NCBI GenBank assembly: GCA_963668435.2 | Contig: CAXXSC010000008.1 | Location: forward strand, 806,001 to 870,000 | Source of the DNA: G963668435 sp963668435 | GTDB lineage: Bacteria; Latescibacterota; Latescibacteria; Latescibacterales; Latescibacteraceae | Length of the DNA: 64,000 nucleotides | Direction: 5' to 3' | Shown here: positions 54,942 to 64,000 of the stretch, in pieces | How positions within the stretch are numbered: the first letter of the stretch is position 1 | Layout: every line of letters begins with the position of its first letter | Made by a program: the position numbers and the translations under genes | Notes under the pieces: model-generated | The model's database searches: none | What the model was told of the DNA's origin: nothing | Seen by the model: the letters and a program-made list of their open reading frames with translations, nothing else

Positions 54942-55016
54942 ATATATTCGGAAAAATGATTTTGCCGCGCAAGTGTCATGTTGTATGTTTCCGAAACACA
55001 CCCGGGAATGACATCG

Positions 55017-58000
55017 ATGCCTGACACACAAGAACAGAATCCACTCGCACGCTTTCACCCGCTTATCAGGGAATGGTTCGGCGACCGTTTCGACACGGCA
55101 ACCGACATTCAGGCCAGGACCTGGCCGCTGGTTGCGAACAACCGTCATGTGCTTGTCACGGCTCCAACAGGAAGCGGTAAAACACTTACGGCATTTCTCT
55201 GGGCTATCAATTCATTCGTCACGAAAAAGCCCGATACTCCGTCCGGACGTGTTCTCTATATCTCTCCTCTTAAAGCTCTCAATAACGATATAAGGCGTAA
55301 TCTCGAAGAGCCGCTGGAAAGCCTGCGGGAGCTGTTTGGCAGGGAGGGCGCCGAATTTCCCGACATTCGTGTCGCGGTCAGGAGCGGCGATACCGAGCAG
55401 GGGGAGCGCAGAAGGCATCTCAAGCATCCGCCCGATATTTACATCACCACACCGGAGAGCCTCAGCATCCTGCTGGCCTCGAAAAGCGGCAAGCGCCTGC
55501 TCGAGGGCATCGGCACAGTCATACTCGATGAAATCCACGCTGTCGCGGCGACAAAACGCGGCAGTTATCTCATGGCGGCGGTGGAACGCCTGACCGAGTT
55601 TTCCGGCGAGTTTCAGCGTATCGCTCTTTCCGCCACTGTCAAACCGATGGAAACCATCGCGGCTTTTATCGGCGGCTACCGTCTTTTCGGCGATCCCGGC
55701 GAGCCGACCTATGAGCAGCGTGACGTGGCAATCGTTCGCTCCAGCGATCAAAAACAGTATAAAATTCGCATCGACTTCCCCGATTCCGGCATCTCACCCG
55801 ATCAGGAGCAGATATGGTGGCACGAGATCACCGACAAGCTTCGGGAGGAGATCGCCGCGAACCGCTCCACGCTGATTTTCGCCAACAGCCGAAGGATGGT
55901 TGAAAAAATAACCCGATTCATCAATGAACGTGAGTCGGAGCAGGCTGTCTATTCACATCACGGCTCCCTTTCGCGTGAAATCCGCGAGGTGGTCGAACAA
56001 CGTCTGAAAGCCGGAGAGCTCAAAGCCATTGTGGCGACATCCTCGCTCGAACTCGGCATCGATATCGGCTCGGTCGACAGCGTGGTGCTGGTGCAGATGC
56101 CCTATTCGATAGCGTCTTCAATACAGCGTATCGGCCGCGCGGGCCACGGTGTCGGACAGGTGTCGAAAGGATCGTTTGTGCCGATCCATAGCCGTGATCT
56201 CGTGCAGTCAGCTGTCCTCAGCGATTTTATCAGGAGTGAGGATATCGAGACAGTGTCTCCGGTTGAACAGCCTCTGGATGTGCTCGCACAGCTCATTTTA
56301 TCTATGACACTCCATGAAGAACGCGATGTCGACGAGCTCTACAGCGAAATACGCGCCTCATGGGCATTCCACCGTCTCCCCCGCAGGGATTTCGACATTG
56401 TGATCGAGATGCTTGCCGGAAGATATGCCGACTCCCGCATCCGCGAGCTCAAACCCCGTATCAGGATAGACCGTATCGGGAATGCTGTCGTGGCGGCCGA
56501 CAACGTCGCACCGCTTATTTATCTCTCGGGCGGCGTAATCCCCGACCGCGGCTATTACAATCTCCGGGTTGCGGACTCGAAAGCGCTGATCGGGGAACTG
56601 GACGAGGAATTTGTTTGGGAGCGCTCCCTCGGTGAATCTTTTCCGTTCGGGAACGGCATCTGGCAGATTGTAAAGATCACCCATAACGATGTCGAGGTCA
56701 GGAAGGTCAAGGGCAGCAATACCCTTATCCCGTTCTGGCGTGCGGAGGACATGAACCGCTCCTGGCATTTTTCCGAAAAGATCGGCGAATTTCTCGAGGA
56801 TGCGGAAACGGCGGCCGAAGACGGGGGCGACGATTTCCGCAATAAACTGGCGCTTGGCCGTAACATGAGCGGCAGCGCGGCGGAAAGCCTTGCCGTCCTT
56901 CTCGAACGGCAGATCGAAGCCTGCGCTGTCCTCCCGCACCGTCACCGGATTGTGGTCGAACATTTCAGGGATCCCGCGAATATCAGCGATACCAAGCAGA
57001 CCGTGATCCACACCATGTGGGGAGGCTCGGTCAATCGCCCGCTGTCTTTCGCGATCGCCGCCGCCTGGGAGGAAAAATACGGTTACACCCTCGAAGTTTT
57101 CGCCGACAACGACTGCATTATGCTCAACCTCCCCCACGAGTTCACGAGCAATGAAATACTCAATCTCGCCGAACCGCGGGATATCATCCGCCTTTTGAGG
57201 AAACGCCTGGAAAGCACCGGCTATTTCGGTGCCCGGTTCAGAGAGAACGCCCAGCGTGCCCTGCTCCTGCCGCGCCGGAGTTTTCACGACCGCATGCCGC
57301 TCTGGCTGAACCGTCTCCGCTCGAAGAAACTGCTGGAGGCGGTGTCACGTTATGACGATTTCCCCATTGTTCTCGAAACATGGCGGGAGTGCCTGAATGC
57401 CGATTTCGACCTCACAACCCTCGGGATGCTCCTGACTGAAATCAGCGAGGGTCTGATAACTGTCAGCGAGGTCGAAACGAGAACGCCCTCGCCTTTCGCC
57501 TCGCAGGTGATCTGGCGGCAAACCAATTTCTATATGTATGAGGACGACAGTCCCGCCGCCGGGCTGAAAAGCAGCCTTTCCGACGAACTGCTCCGGGAAC
57601 TCATCGATTCCGAACAGCTCAGGCCAAGATTCTCAGAAGAGCTGATCGCATCGTTTACGGCAAAAATTCAGCGCACAGCGCCGGGATACACACCTGACAG
57701 TCCCGGGGAGCTTCTCGACTGGGTCAAGGAACGCCGTTTCATTCCCGCCGATGAATGGAAAGTACTCCTCGCCGCGATCGAACGCGACCACGGCCCGGAA
57801 AGCCGCGCATTCATAGACGATATCAGTGACCGGCTGTTCTTTTTCAGCGAGAGCGGGATCGAATCGGCGGTCTGCGCACTCGAGGAACTTCCACAGGTCT
57901 CATCGGCCCTAGGTATCGCCGAAAACGAAGCGTTGGAGGTCGAAAAACGGCTCAGGATGAAAGCGCCTGAAAATACCGACGATCCACCCCTGTTGCGTTT

Positions 58001-59474
58001 CCTCGGTGAATGGCTGAAGTACTACGGCCCAGTTTCATCAGAGGTTATCGCGGATATCCTGCCTTTCGACAGCGAAGCGCTTTCCGAAACAATGACTGTT
58101 CTAGCCGATGACGGCAGCGTGATACTCGACCGATTCAGGGAGGGCAGCGAGCTTCTCGAATTCTGTGACCGGGAAAACCTCGAAATCCTTCTCAGGATGC
58201 GTCGGAAAGCGGCCCAGCCCGATTTTGAAACGCTCGATGCCGCGAAACTGTCTCTTTTCCTTGCGGCATGGCAGGGCCTTATTCAGCAGGGCGACAGTCT
58301 AGACGATCTCGAGGACCGGCTCGACAAACTTCTCGGCTATCCCGCACGTGCCGCGCTCTGGGAACAGGAAATTCTCCCAGCACGTCTCAATCCCTGTTAC
58401 TCCGCATGGCTCGATCAGGCAATGCGGGAAAGCGGCCTGATCTGGTTCGGCTGCGGACGGGAAAAGCTGGCGTTCGCTTTCGAGGAGGACCTTCCACTCT
58501 ACCGGGTTTCACCACCGGAAACGGAAAGCGATGATGAAAACACCGACACGATCGAGGCCATTACGCAATTCATGGCTGATGCGGCGGGGAAAGTCACTGC
58601 GGGCGATATCGCATCCGCAATCAAACGTTCGAGTGACGACACGAGCAAGTTTCTCTGGCAGATGGCATGGCGGGGAATGGTTACCAATGACGATTTCGAG
58701 GCGCTGAGAAAAGGGGTGATGAACCGTTTCAAACCATCGCCGACAGCTACAGAGCATAGCGGAGGAAGATCGCGTCGAAGCGGTTTCAACAGGTGGAAAA
58801 ACACGCGGGCATTCATCGGGCACTGGCTGCCGACCGATCCCGGCGACGAAACGTCCGACCCGCTCGAACGCGAGGAAATGACCCGCGACAGGGCCCGGCA
58901 GCTTTTCCTGCGTTACGGCGTCCTTTATCGCGAACTGCTGAAACAGGAACTTCCGGGCCTTCAGTGGCGCAGCCTCTTCAGGACACTGCGTCTCATGGAA
59001 CTGTCCGGTGAAATTGTCAGCGGCTATTTTTTCAAGGACATCGCCGGTGTCCAGTTCTGTTCACACGCGGCTCTTCGCTTTCTCAAAAGGGGCCTGCCGG
59101 AAAATGCGGTTTACTGGATGAACGCGGCCGACCCAGCCTCGCTGTCTGGTCTCGGGCCGGAATCACTGCGCGGCAGTCTGCCGGAACGCCTGCCCTCGAA
59201 CCATATTGTCTATCACGACGAACGCCCTGTCATCATTTCGCGCCGTAACGGAAGCGAACTGCTCATCAATGTCGAGGCGGATCATCCCCGCCTGAGCGAG
59301 TATATGGGCTTCATGAAAATCCTGCTGTCCCGTCAGTTCCAACCGCTGAAATCGATCGCTGTCGAGAAAATCAATGGCGAAACGGCAGTGGGAAGCCCTT
59401 ATGAGAATGTCATGCGTGAGTTCGGTTTCGTTCGTGACTACAAAAACCTTATCCTGAGAAAAAACTATCAATAA
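55017..59474 (+). CDS. Lhr-type DEAD/DEAH-box helicase
   Basis: 1485 aa, close to full-length Lhr. Of three possible ATGs (54978, 55008, 55017) the last has GGGA at 9-nt spacing; the first two have no usable site. Helicase motifs: Walker A TAPTGSGKT at 48-56, DEIH at 171-174, SAT at 205-207, and motif VI QRIGRAGHG. The Lhr core winged-helix and beta-sheet domains follow (PCDxx-like INSGGVIPDRGYYNLRV region). The last 600 residues match the long Lhr C-terminal region, built of winged-helix units (LRFLGEWLKYYGPVSSEVIADIL). It is a 3'-5' DNA/RNA-DNA helicase with roles in DNA repair. Confidence 0.93.
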   Translation: MPDTQEQNPLARFHPLIREWFGDRFDTATDIQARTWPLVANNRHVLVTAPTGSGKTLTAFLWAINSFVTKKPDTPSGRVLYISPLKALNNDIRRNLEEPLESLRELFGREGAEFPDIRVAVRSGDTEQGERRRHLKHPPDIYITTPESLSILLASKSGKRLLEGIGTVILDEIHAVAATKRGSYLMAAVERLTEFSGEFQRIALSATVKPMETIAAFIGGYRLFGDPGEPTYEQRDVAIVRSSDQKQYKIRIDFPDSGISPDQEQIWWHEITDKLREEIAANRSTLIFANSRRMVEKITRFINERESEQAVYSHHGSLSREIREVVEQRLKAGELKAIVATSSLELGIDIGSVDSVVLVQMPYSIASSIQRIGRAGHGVGQVSKGSFVPIHSRDLVQSAVLSDFIRSEDIETVSPVEQPLDVLAQLILSMTLHEERDVDELYSEIRASWAFHRLPRRDFDIVIEMLAGRYADSRIRELKPRIRIDRIGNAVVAADNVAPLIYLSGGVIPDRGYYNLRVADSKALIGELDEEFVWERSLGESFPFGNGIWQIVKITHNDVEVRKVKGSNTLIPFWRAEDMNRSWHFSEKIGEFLEDAETAAEDGGDDFRNKLALGRNMSGSAAESLAVLLERQIEACAVLPHRHRIVVEHFRDPANISDTKQTVIHTMWGGSVNRPLSFAIAAAWEEKYGYTLEVFADNDCIMLNLPHEFTSNEILNLAEPRDIIRLLRKRLESTGYFGARFRENAQRALLLPRRSFHDRMPLWLNRLRSKKLLEAVSRYDDFPIVLETWRECLNADFDLTTLGMLLTEISEGLITVSEVETRTPSPFASQVIWRQTNFYMYEDDSPAAGLKSSLSDELLRELIDSEQLRPRFSEELIASFTAKIQRTAPGYTPDSPGELLDWVKERRFIPADEWKVLLAAIERDHGPESRAFIDDISDRLFFFSESGIESAVCALEELPQVSSALGIAENEALEVEKRLRMKAPENTDDPPLLRFLGEWLKYYGPVSSEVIADILPFDSEALSETMTVLADDGSVILDRFREGSELLEFCDRENLEILLRMRRKAAQPDFETLDAAKLSLFLAAWQGLIQQGDSLDDLEDRLDKLLGYPARAALWEQEILPARLNPCYSAWLDQAMRESGLIWFGCGREKLAFAFEEDLPLYRVSPPETESDDENTDTIEAITQFMADAAGKVTAGDIASAIKRSSDDTSKFLWQMAWRGMVTNDDFEALRKGVMNRFKPSPTATEHSGGRSRRSGFNRWKNTRAFIGHWLPTDPGDETSDPLEREEMTRDRARQLFLRYGVLYRELLKQELPGLQWRSLFRTLRLMELSGEIVSGYFFKDIAGVQFCSHAALRFLKRGLPENAVYWMNAADPASLSGLGPESLRGSLPERLPSNHIVYHDERPVIISRRNGSELLINVEADHPRLSEYMGFMKILLSRQFQPLKSIAVEKINGETAVGSPYENVMREFGFVRDYKNLILRKNYQ

Positions 59475-59612
59475 AACAATACCTAAGCCGTTTTTATCTC
59501 TGTATATTACTGAAAGCTGACAGAACACAATTGCGGGAATGATGTCGAAAAACAGCCAGAACGTTCCCGCGTCACAATTTTCCCTGTTCACGTTCCGAAG
59601 TCGGGAGATTTC

Positions 59613-62600
59613 ATGCCGATACGAAAACAACACATGCTTTTCCTGTTCACGGTATTAATCCATCTGTCCATGACAGGCACGATAACGGCCGCTGTCATGG
59701 ATGAATGGAAATTTGTCCCGCGGGCGGTGAACAACGGCATGTTCAAAAATTCCGCGCGGAGCAGGTACGGCGACAATAACAGGCAGGGACATGCGGTCAT
59801 ACACGGCGAGGTGCAATTCACGGATATCACGCCGACACTGATTCTTGACGGTGGCCTGTTCATGACAGTCGGAGAGGATGTCAGCGCCGATGACATGCCG
59901 AACGAGGCACTGTCAATCGAGGCGTGGGTCAGAATAGACAGTGATTCACCGGGAATAATAATCGCACGGCACGCAGTTTCACAAAGCAAAAAATCCGGCT
60001 GGTGTCTCTTGCACAATAAATACCATTATGTATTTGAGATCAGCACGGAAAACGGGAACGCCACTGTTAAAAGCGCCGACATCAATCCGGGAGACTGGCA
60101 TCATGTGACGGTCAGTTACGACGGCGCGCTAACTAAATTATACCTCGACAGCGAACTCGCTGATGAATCGAATGTCGCAACCGGTGCTATAAACTATACC
60201 GACACCGATTACACGATTGGCGGAGGCAGATCAGCCGCGGATAATATGCTTATCGGCGGACTTCACAGAATACGGGTTCACGACAGCCCGCTGTCGGCAG
60301 ACGACATCCGTATCAGCTACGTCAAGGCCGGGCCGGTTGTCGCACCCGAGCCGATTGTGTATTTCGAGAATACCGGAGCCGATGGCGGCCCCTGGCTGGA
60401 ATTCACAGCTGAAAACAGCGCCATTGTTACATGGCACACAAAAACGCCCATGCCGAGCATACTGCTCTACGGCCTTGAGGGCAGCCTCGACAAGCGGATC
60501 GAAAGCACCGAATCGGCAACAGATCACCGTATCGAAATCCCCGGGCTCAGAAAGAACACACGTTACTCCTACGCGCTTGTAAATACGGCGGATGGCGAAG
60601 AAAACATCTCCAACACCTACCTCTGCGATACGTTTTTCAATTACAGCCGGCTTGTCACAGCAAAGGGGAAAAAAGCGGCCTCGGGCAAACGGGCCGATCG
60701 TGCATATGATATAGCGAAAAAACTTGTCGGAGGCCTCCCGAATGACCGCGGCTACTGCCTCGACATCGGCTGCGGTGACGGGGTGCTGGCGGAAACGATC
60801 GCCCGTCTGAGCAGGATGAACGTCATCGCGGTCGACACCGATAAAAGCACCGTCAACAAAGCTCGCCAACGTCTTCGAAAAGCCGGTATATATGGATCGC
60901 GGGTAACGGTCATGCATGTCGGCGATCTGGACAAACTGCCGTTCAGGCCAAACACATTCAATCTCGTAGTATCATCGGCGGCCCTTTTTGGTAAAGGAGA
61001 AATCCCGACTCGTAAAAGCGCCGGTGAACTGCTCAGGCCGGACGGCGGTATTGCCTGTATCGACCCCAACCTCAGCACTTTTACTAAAAATAGTCCCGCC
61101 ACAAACGGCGAATGGACACATCAGTACGGCGGCACACACAACGCCGCATTCTCCGGGGAGACGCTCTCCGGTGCAGAGACTGCCCGCGAACTCGATGTCC
61201 AGTGGATCGGCCGTCCCGGACCGCGTGCGATGGTGGACAGAAATTCCCGCGTACCGGCCCCGCTCTCTGTCGGCGGCAGGCTTTTCACGCAGGGATATAA
61301 TCGTATTATCGCCCAGGACGCCTACAACGGAGCTATCCTCTGGTCGAAGGAAATCCCCAACAGCATCAGAATGAACATGCCGCGAGATGCGGGCAACTGG
61401 TGCGCCGACAACGATGCCCTTTATTTCGCGGTCAGGGAAAAATGTCTCAAGATCGACGCCGTGAACGGAAGCCTGCTCGATCATTTCGATGTGCCGCGGG
61501 ACGGTACTGGCGGTTTCGACTGGGGTTATGTGGCGCAGACAGGCGATCTTTTGATCGGCAGCATGGTGAAGACCGGCGCTGTCTACACCGGTTTCTGGTC
61601 AGGGCAGAACTGGTACGATCAGCACATGCCCGGCTACAGCAATTTCTCAGGTTACGGGGTCGGAAAAGTCACGAGCGACGCTCTTTTCGCCTGTGACAAG
61701 GATAGCGGCACACTGCGCTGGCAACGCAATCAGGGTGTTATCATCAATTCCACTATCTGCGCCGGTCAGGGATGTTTCTATTTCCTCGAATGCAGGAATG
61801 CCGATATTATCGATTCCGATATCAGGCGTATCACCGACACACGCCTTTTCGACGATATCTATCTTGTCGCACTGAACGAAACGGACGGCACAGTCAGATG
61901 GGAACGGCAGCTCCGCCTTCCTTCCGATGTGCCGGTCATCTATCTTTCCTATGGGGAAGGCGCGCTTGTGCTCGTTTCCTCGGTCGATTCGCAAAAAGCC
62001 TACGAAATTAACGTGTTCGAGGCATCGGACGGCAGTCCACGCTGGAAAAACGGCCACTCCTGGACCGGCGACAATCACAGCGGCCACATGCAGCACCAGG
62101 TCGTGGTCAACGGCAGGGTGTATGTCGAGCCGGTCGGATACAGCCTTGCCGACGGCACAGTTCTGACCCGGAACATGGGCCGTCACTCGGGATGCGCCAC
62201 CTATGTGGGCACATCCGAGGCGCTCCTCTACCGTGGAGACGGCCGCCGTATCGCAATGTGGAGCTATGCGAATGAGGAATTTTCGGCCTGGGACCGCCTC
62301 AGGCCCGGCTGCTGGCTGACAACTATCCCGGCCGCGGGAATGATATTGTCACCCGAGGGCGGCGGCGGCTGCAGCTGCGGAAGCTGGATGGAGACCTCTC
62401 TCGCCTTTGCGCCGTTGCGATGCCCGGCACCTACAGCAACACCCCTTCTCACACGTTTTGTCGGCTCTGTCGAGGTCAGCCTCGCGGTGCCGGATGAGAA
62501 CGCCTTAATCCGCTATACGCTCGACGGCAGCCATCCAACGTCAAATTCATCGGAATACCGGTCGCCGATTATGATCGAAAACAGCGCGACAATCCTGACA

Positions 62601-63110
62601 CGGGCGTACCTCAGTGACGGCACGGAGAGTCCCGAGGCGGCAATACGTTTCACCGAAATCGAGGCCGTAGAACCGGCAATCGTTAATGAAACGTCACCGG
62701 GGCTCGAATACGGCCTTTTGGACACAAACAATCCGCCTGAAAATCTTGCCGCACTGGTATCATCGGAAACTGTCGGGAACAGCCGCACGATCGATCCGGC
62801 AAAAATAGCCGCACACGGGAAACCGGGCATGTATTTCAGCGGCCTTCTCATGGTCGAGGCGGACGGGCTCTATCATTTCCGTCTCTCCGGAAACGAACGT
62901 GTCGCACTCTATATTGGCGGTCAGCGCTACGCCACCGCGAAAAGCGGAAGCTCGCAGCTTGCCGAAATCGGACTGAAAAAAGGTCCGCATGAAATCGGCA
63001 TTTTCTGTACACGCGGTCAGGACAGACCGGAAATCGATATCAGCTTTGGCGAGGCTTCCTCGGAACTCCAGCCACTCCCGGAAAACGAGCTTTTCCACCG
63101 CAGACGGTAA
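59613..63110 (+). CDS. Secreted LamG-Fn3-methyltransferase-PQQ propeller-PA14 chimera
   Basis: 1165 aa with a Sec signal (to about residue 27). Domains in order: LamG/concanavalin-like sandwich 95-235 (SIEAWVRID; DWHHVTVSYDG); Fn3/purple-acid-phosphatase-like 245-335 (NTRYSYALVNT); class I SAM-methyltransferase fold 350-485 with motif I LDIGCGDG (383-390), acidic Asp408 (IAVDTD) and LVVSSAALFG; PQQ-like propeller 500-920 (YGGTHNAAFSGETL onward); chitobiase C-terminal-like 945-1010 (YTLDGSHPTSNSSEY); PA14-like 1040-1155. The SAM domain is puzzling in an exported protein. GGGAG supports the start, and a PQQ lipoprotein gene follows 18 bp later. Confidence 0.85.
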   Translation: MPIRKQHMLFLFTVLIHLSMTGTITAAVMDEWKFVPRAVNNGMFKNSARSRYGDNNRQGHAVIHGEVQFTDITPTLILDGGLFMTVGEDVSADDMPNEALSIEAWVRIDSDSPGIIIARHAVSQSKKSGWCLLHNKYHYVFEISTENGNATVKSADINPGDWHHVTVSYDGALTKLYLDSELADESNVATGAINYTDTDYTIGGGRSAADNMLIGGLHRIRVHDSPLSADDIRISYVKAGPVVAPEPIVYFENTGADGGPWLEFTAENSAIVTWHTKTPMPSILLYGLEGSLDKRIESTESATDHRIEIPGLRKNTRYSYALVNTADGEENISNTYLCDTFFNYSRLVTAKGKKAASGKRADRAYDIAKKLVGGLPNDRGYCLDIGCGDGVLAETIARLSRMNVIAVDTDKSTVNKARQRLRKAGIYGSRVTVMHVGDLDKLPFRPNTFNLVVSSAALFGKGEIPTRKSAGELLRPDGGIACIDPNLSTFTKNSPATNGEWTHQYGGTHNAAFSGETLSGAETARELDVQWIGRPGPRAMVDRNSRVPAPLSVGGRLFTQGYNRIIAQDAYNGAILWSKEIPNSIRMNMPRDAGNWCADNDALYFAVREKCLKIDAVNGSLLDHFDVPRDGTGGFDWGYVAQTGDLLIGSMVKTGAVYTGFWSGQNWYDQHMPGYSNFSGYGVGKVTSDALFACDKDSGTLRWQRNQGVIINSTICAGQGCFYFLECRNADIIDSDIRRITDTRLFDDIYLVALNETDGTVRWERQLRLPSDVPVIYLSYGEGALVLVSSVDSQKAYEINVFEASDGSPRWKNGHSWTGDNHSGHMQHQVVVNGRVYVEPVGYSLADGTVLTRNMGRHSGCATYVGTSEALLYRGDGRRIAMWSYANEEFSAWDRLRPGCWLTTIPAAGMILSPEGGGGCSCGSWMETSLAFAPLRCPAPTATPLLTRFVGSVEVSLAVPDENALIRYTLDGSHPTSNSSEYRSPIMIENSATILTRAYLSDGTESPEAAIRFTEIEAVEPAIVNETSPGLEYGLLDTNNPPENLAALVSSETVGNSRTIDPAKIAAHGKPGMYFSGLLMVEADGLYHFRLSGNERVALYIGGQRYATAKSGSSQLAEIGLKKGPHEIGIFCTRGQDRPEIDISFGEASSELQPLPENELFHRRR

Positions 63111-63128
63111 CGATCAAAGGGATTTATG

Positions 63129-64000
63129 ATGAAACGCGATATGTTATATACATTCCGGCGCACCGCAATAACAGTCATGGGGCTTGTCGCACTGTTTGCC
63201 GTATTCTCATCCTGTGGCCGCGTTCCCGAGGGTGAAGACTGGCCAAGCTACCGTCACGACAATAGGCGGAGCGCTGTCTCAGGCGAAACACTCGAGGCAG
63301 CCGAACTCAGCCTTCAATGGTCCTGCACACCGTCCTCGCCGCCCAATCCAGCCTGGGCCGGACCCGCGAAATGGGATGCCTATGCCAAGGTCAACGGTAT
63401 GCGCTCGATGCGCGACTACGACAGTGTGTTCCATGTCAGCGCGGCAGGAAACGCTGTCTTTTTCGGATCGTCATCGGAAAACACGGTGGTCTGTCTCGAT
63501 GCGCGGAACGGAAGGGAGCGCTGGGTCTATTTCACGGACGGGCCGGTCAGGATCACGCCCTGTTATGCCGACGGCAGAGTTTATGCCGGTTCGGACGATG
63601 GCTATGCCTATTGCCTTGACGCGGCAAACGGCAAGCTTATCTGGAAATACAAACCCTCGCCCGAAGAGGCGCTGATACCCTATAACGGCGCTTTTATCTC
63701 GCCCTGGCCGGTCAGGACGGGTGTCATGGTCGACAAGGGCATCGCCTATTTCGGCGCGGGCCTCCTGCCCTGGAAACTGTCGTATCTCTGCGCTGTCGAT
63801 GCGGCAAACGGTGCAGTGGACTCTCCCGGCTGTTTCCAGAAAATACTGGACACGATGACCCTTGAGGGTGCAATGCTCGCCTCTGACACACGCCTCTTCC
63901 TCACCCAGGGACGTGTTCCGCCGGCATTGTTCGACCGCAGGAACGGCACGTATCTCGGTCAGGTCAGCGGTGGCGGTGGAGTGTTCGCCCTTCTGACACC
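63129..64000 (+). CDS. PQQ-like beta-propeller lipoprotein, 3'-truncated
   Basis: The frame is open to the window end, so only about 290 N-terminal codons are seen. The ATG at 63129 has AAAGGGA 6 bases upstream; the ATG at 63126 is too close. A hydrophobic signal ends in FSSC, suggesting lipidation. The mature part starts with WPSYRHDNRRSAVSGETL, the opening of many PQQ-like proteins, then shows propeller repeats (VVCLDARNGRERWVYF, AYCLDAANGKLIWKYK). It is probably co-transcribed with the preceding chimera and resembles its PQQ half. Binding of PQQ itself is not implied; many relatives are scaffolds or outer-membrane proteins. Confidence 0.82.
   Translation, partial: MKRDMLYTFRRTAITVMGLVALFAVFSSCGRVPEGEDWPSYRHDNRRSAVSGETLEAAELSLQWSCTPSSPPNPAWAGPAKWDAYAKVNGMRSMRDYDSVFHVSAAGNAVFFGSSSENTVVCLDARNGRERWVYFTDGPVRITPCYADGRVYAGSDDGYAYCLDAANGKLIWKYKPSPEEALIPYNGAFISPWPVRTGVMVDKGIAYFGAGLLPWKLSYLCAVDAANGAVDSPGCFQKILDTMTLEGAMLASDTRLFLTQGRVPPALFDRRNGTYLGQVSGGGGVFALLT

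Larger units (their letters stand above)
54667..55016. other. 350-bp divergent intergenic region with leader/ncRNA signals
   Basis: No coding sequence is supported. It contains a rightward promoter (54735-54763) and a long imperfect hairpin ending in a T tract (54833-54941), both upstream of the helicase start. Confidence 0.65.

Overview
The window is a moderately GC-rich stretch of bacterial chromosome holding 38 genes I can support, two of them cut by the window edges. I saw no rRNA, tRNA, CRISPR array, transposase or phage gene. The content is typical of a polymer-degrading, Gram-negative FCB/PVC-type bacterium: many secreted hydrolases (lipoprotein, Sec and Tat signals), sodium:solute symporters, a two-component regulator-propeller kinase, a DUF3160 protein with a C-terminal PNPFNP sorting domain, an HzsA-like cytochrome, and UroD-family and DUF362 proteins. 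The PNPFNP domain points to the FCB superphylum. A candidate phylum such as Latescibacterota is my best guess, but this is inference from gene content only.

Layout. 1-3029 (+): the end of a sialidase-like gene, a secreted glycosidase-like TIM barrel and a 2-hydroxyacid dehydrogenase, apparently one operon. 3046-7202: a lipoprotein, a DapA/NanA-family aldolase lacking the usual Tyr, an NCS1 permease and an AI-2E-type membrane protein. 7361-11284 (-): a Tat-exported sugar isomerase-like protein, a DUF362 protein, a bicupin and a small surface-repeat protein. 11636-14609 (+): a sodium symporter and a membrane acyltransferase. 14639-22170 (-): a tight four-gene operon of beta-helix protein, heparinase/alginate-lyase-like lipoprotein, DUF4832 glycosidase-like protein and UroD-family enzyme. 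22293-30489 (-): DUF3160 protein, M14 carboxypeptidase and hybrid histidine kinase. 30763-38455 (-): amidohydrolase, deacetylase-like protein, HzsA-like diheme protein and beta-propeller diheme protein. 38731-43367 (+): regulator-propeller kinase, NarL-type regulator and an odd receiver-zinc-knuckle protein. 43648-52435: SRAP protein, a Tat sialidase, then UroD-family enzyme, SGNH-sialidase fusion, kelch-symporter fusion and an outer-membrane protein. 52475-54666 (-): PfkB kinase and M19 dipeptidase. 54978-64000 (+): Lhr-type helicase, a giant secreted methyltransferase/PQQ-propeller chimera and the start of a second PQQ-propeller lipoprotein.

How the genes fit together. The main theme is capture and breakdown of complex glycans, possibly sialylated or uronic-acid-rich: sialidases and polysaccharide lyase outside the cytoplasm, sodium symporters for uptake, and aldolase, dehydrogenase and kinase inside. 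UroD-family enzymes sit in both main glycan operons, where heme synthesis is an unlikely role. A second theme is surface redox or binding proteins built on beta-propellers.

The least explained elements are a promoter-hairpin-T-tract unit in front of the helicase (54735-54941), a 13-bp inverted repeat closing a 65-nt loop (43439-43529), and the secreted protein with an intact-looking SAM-binding motif (59613-63110).
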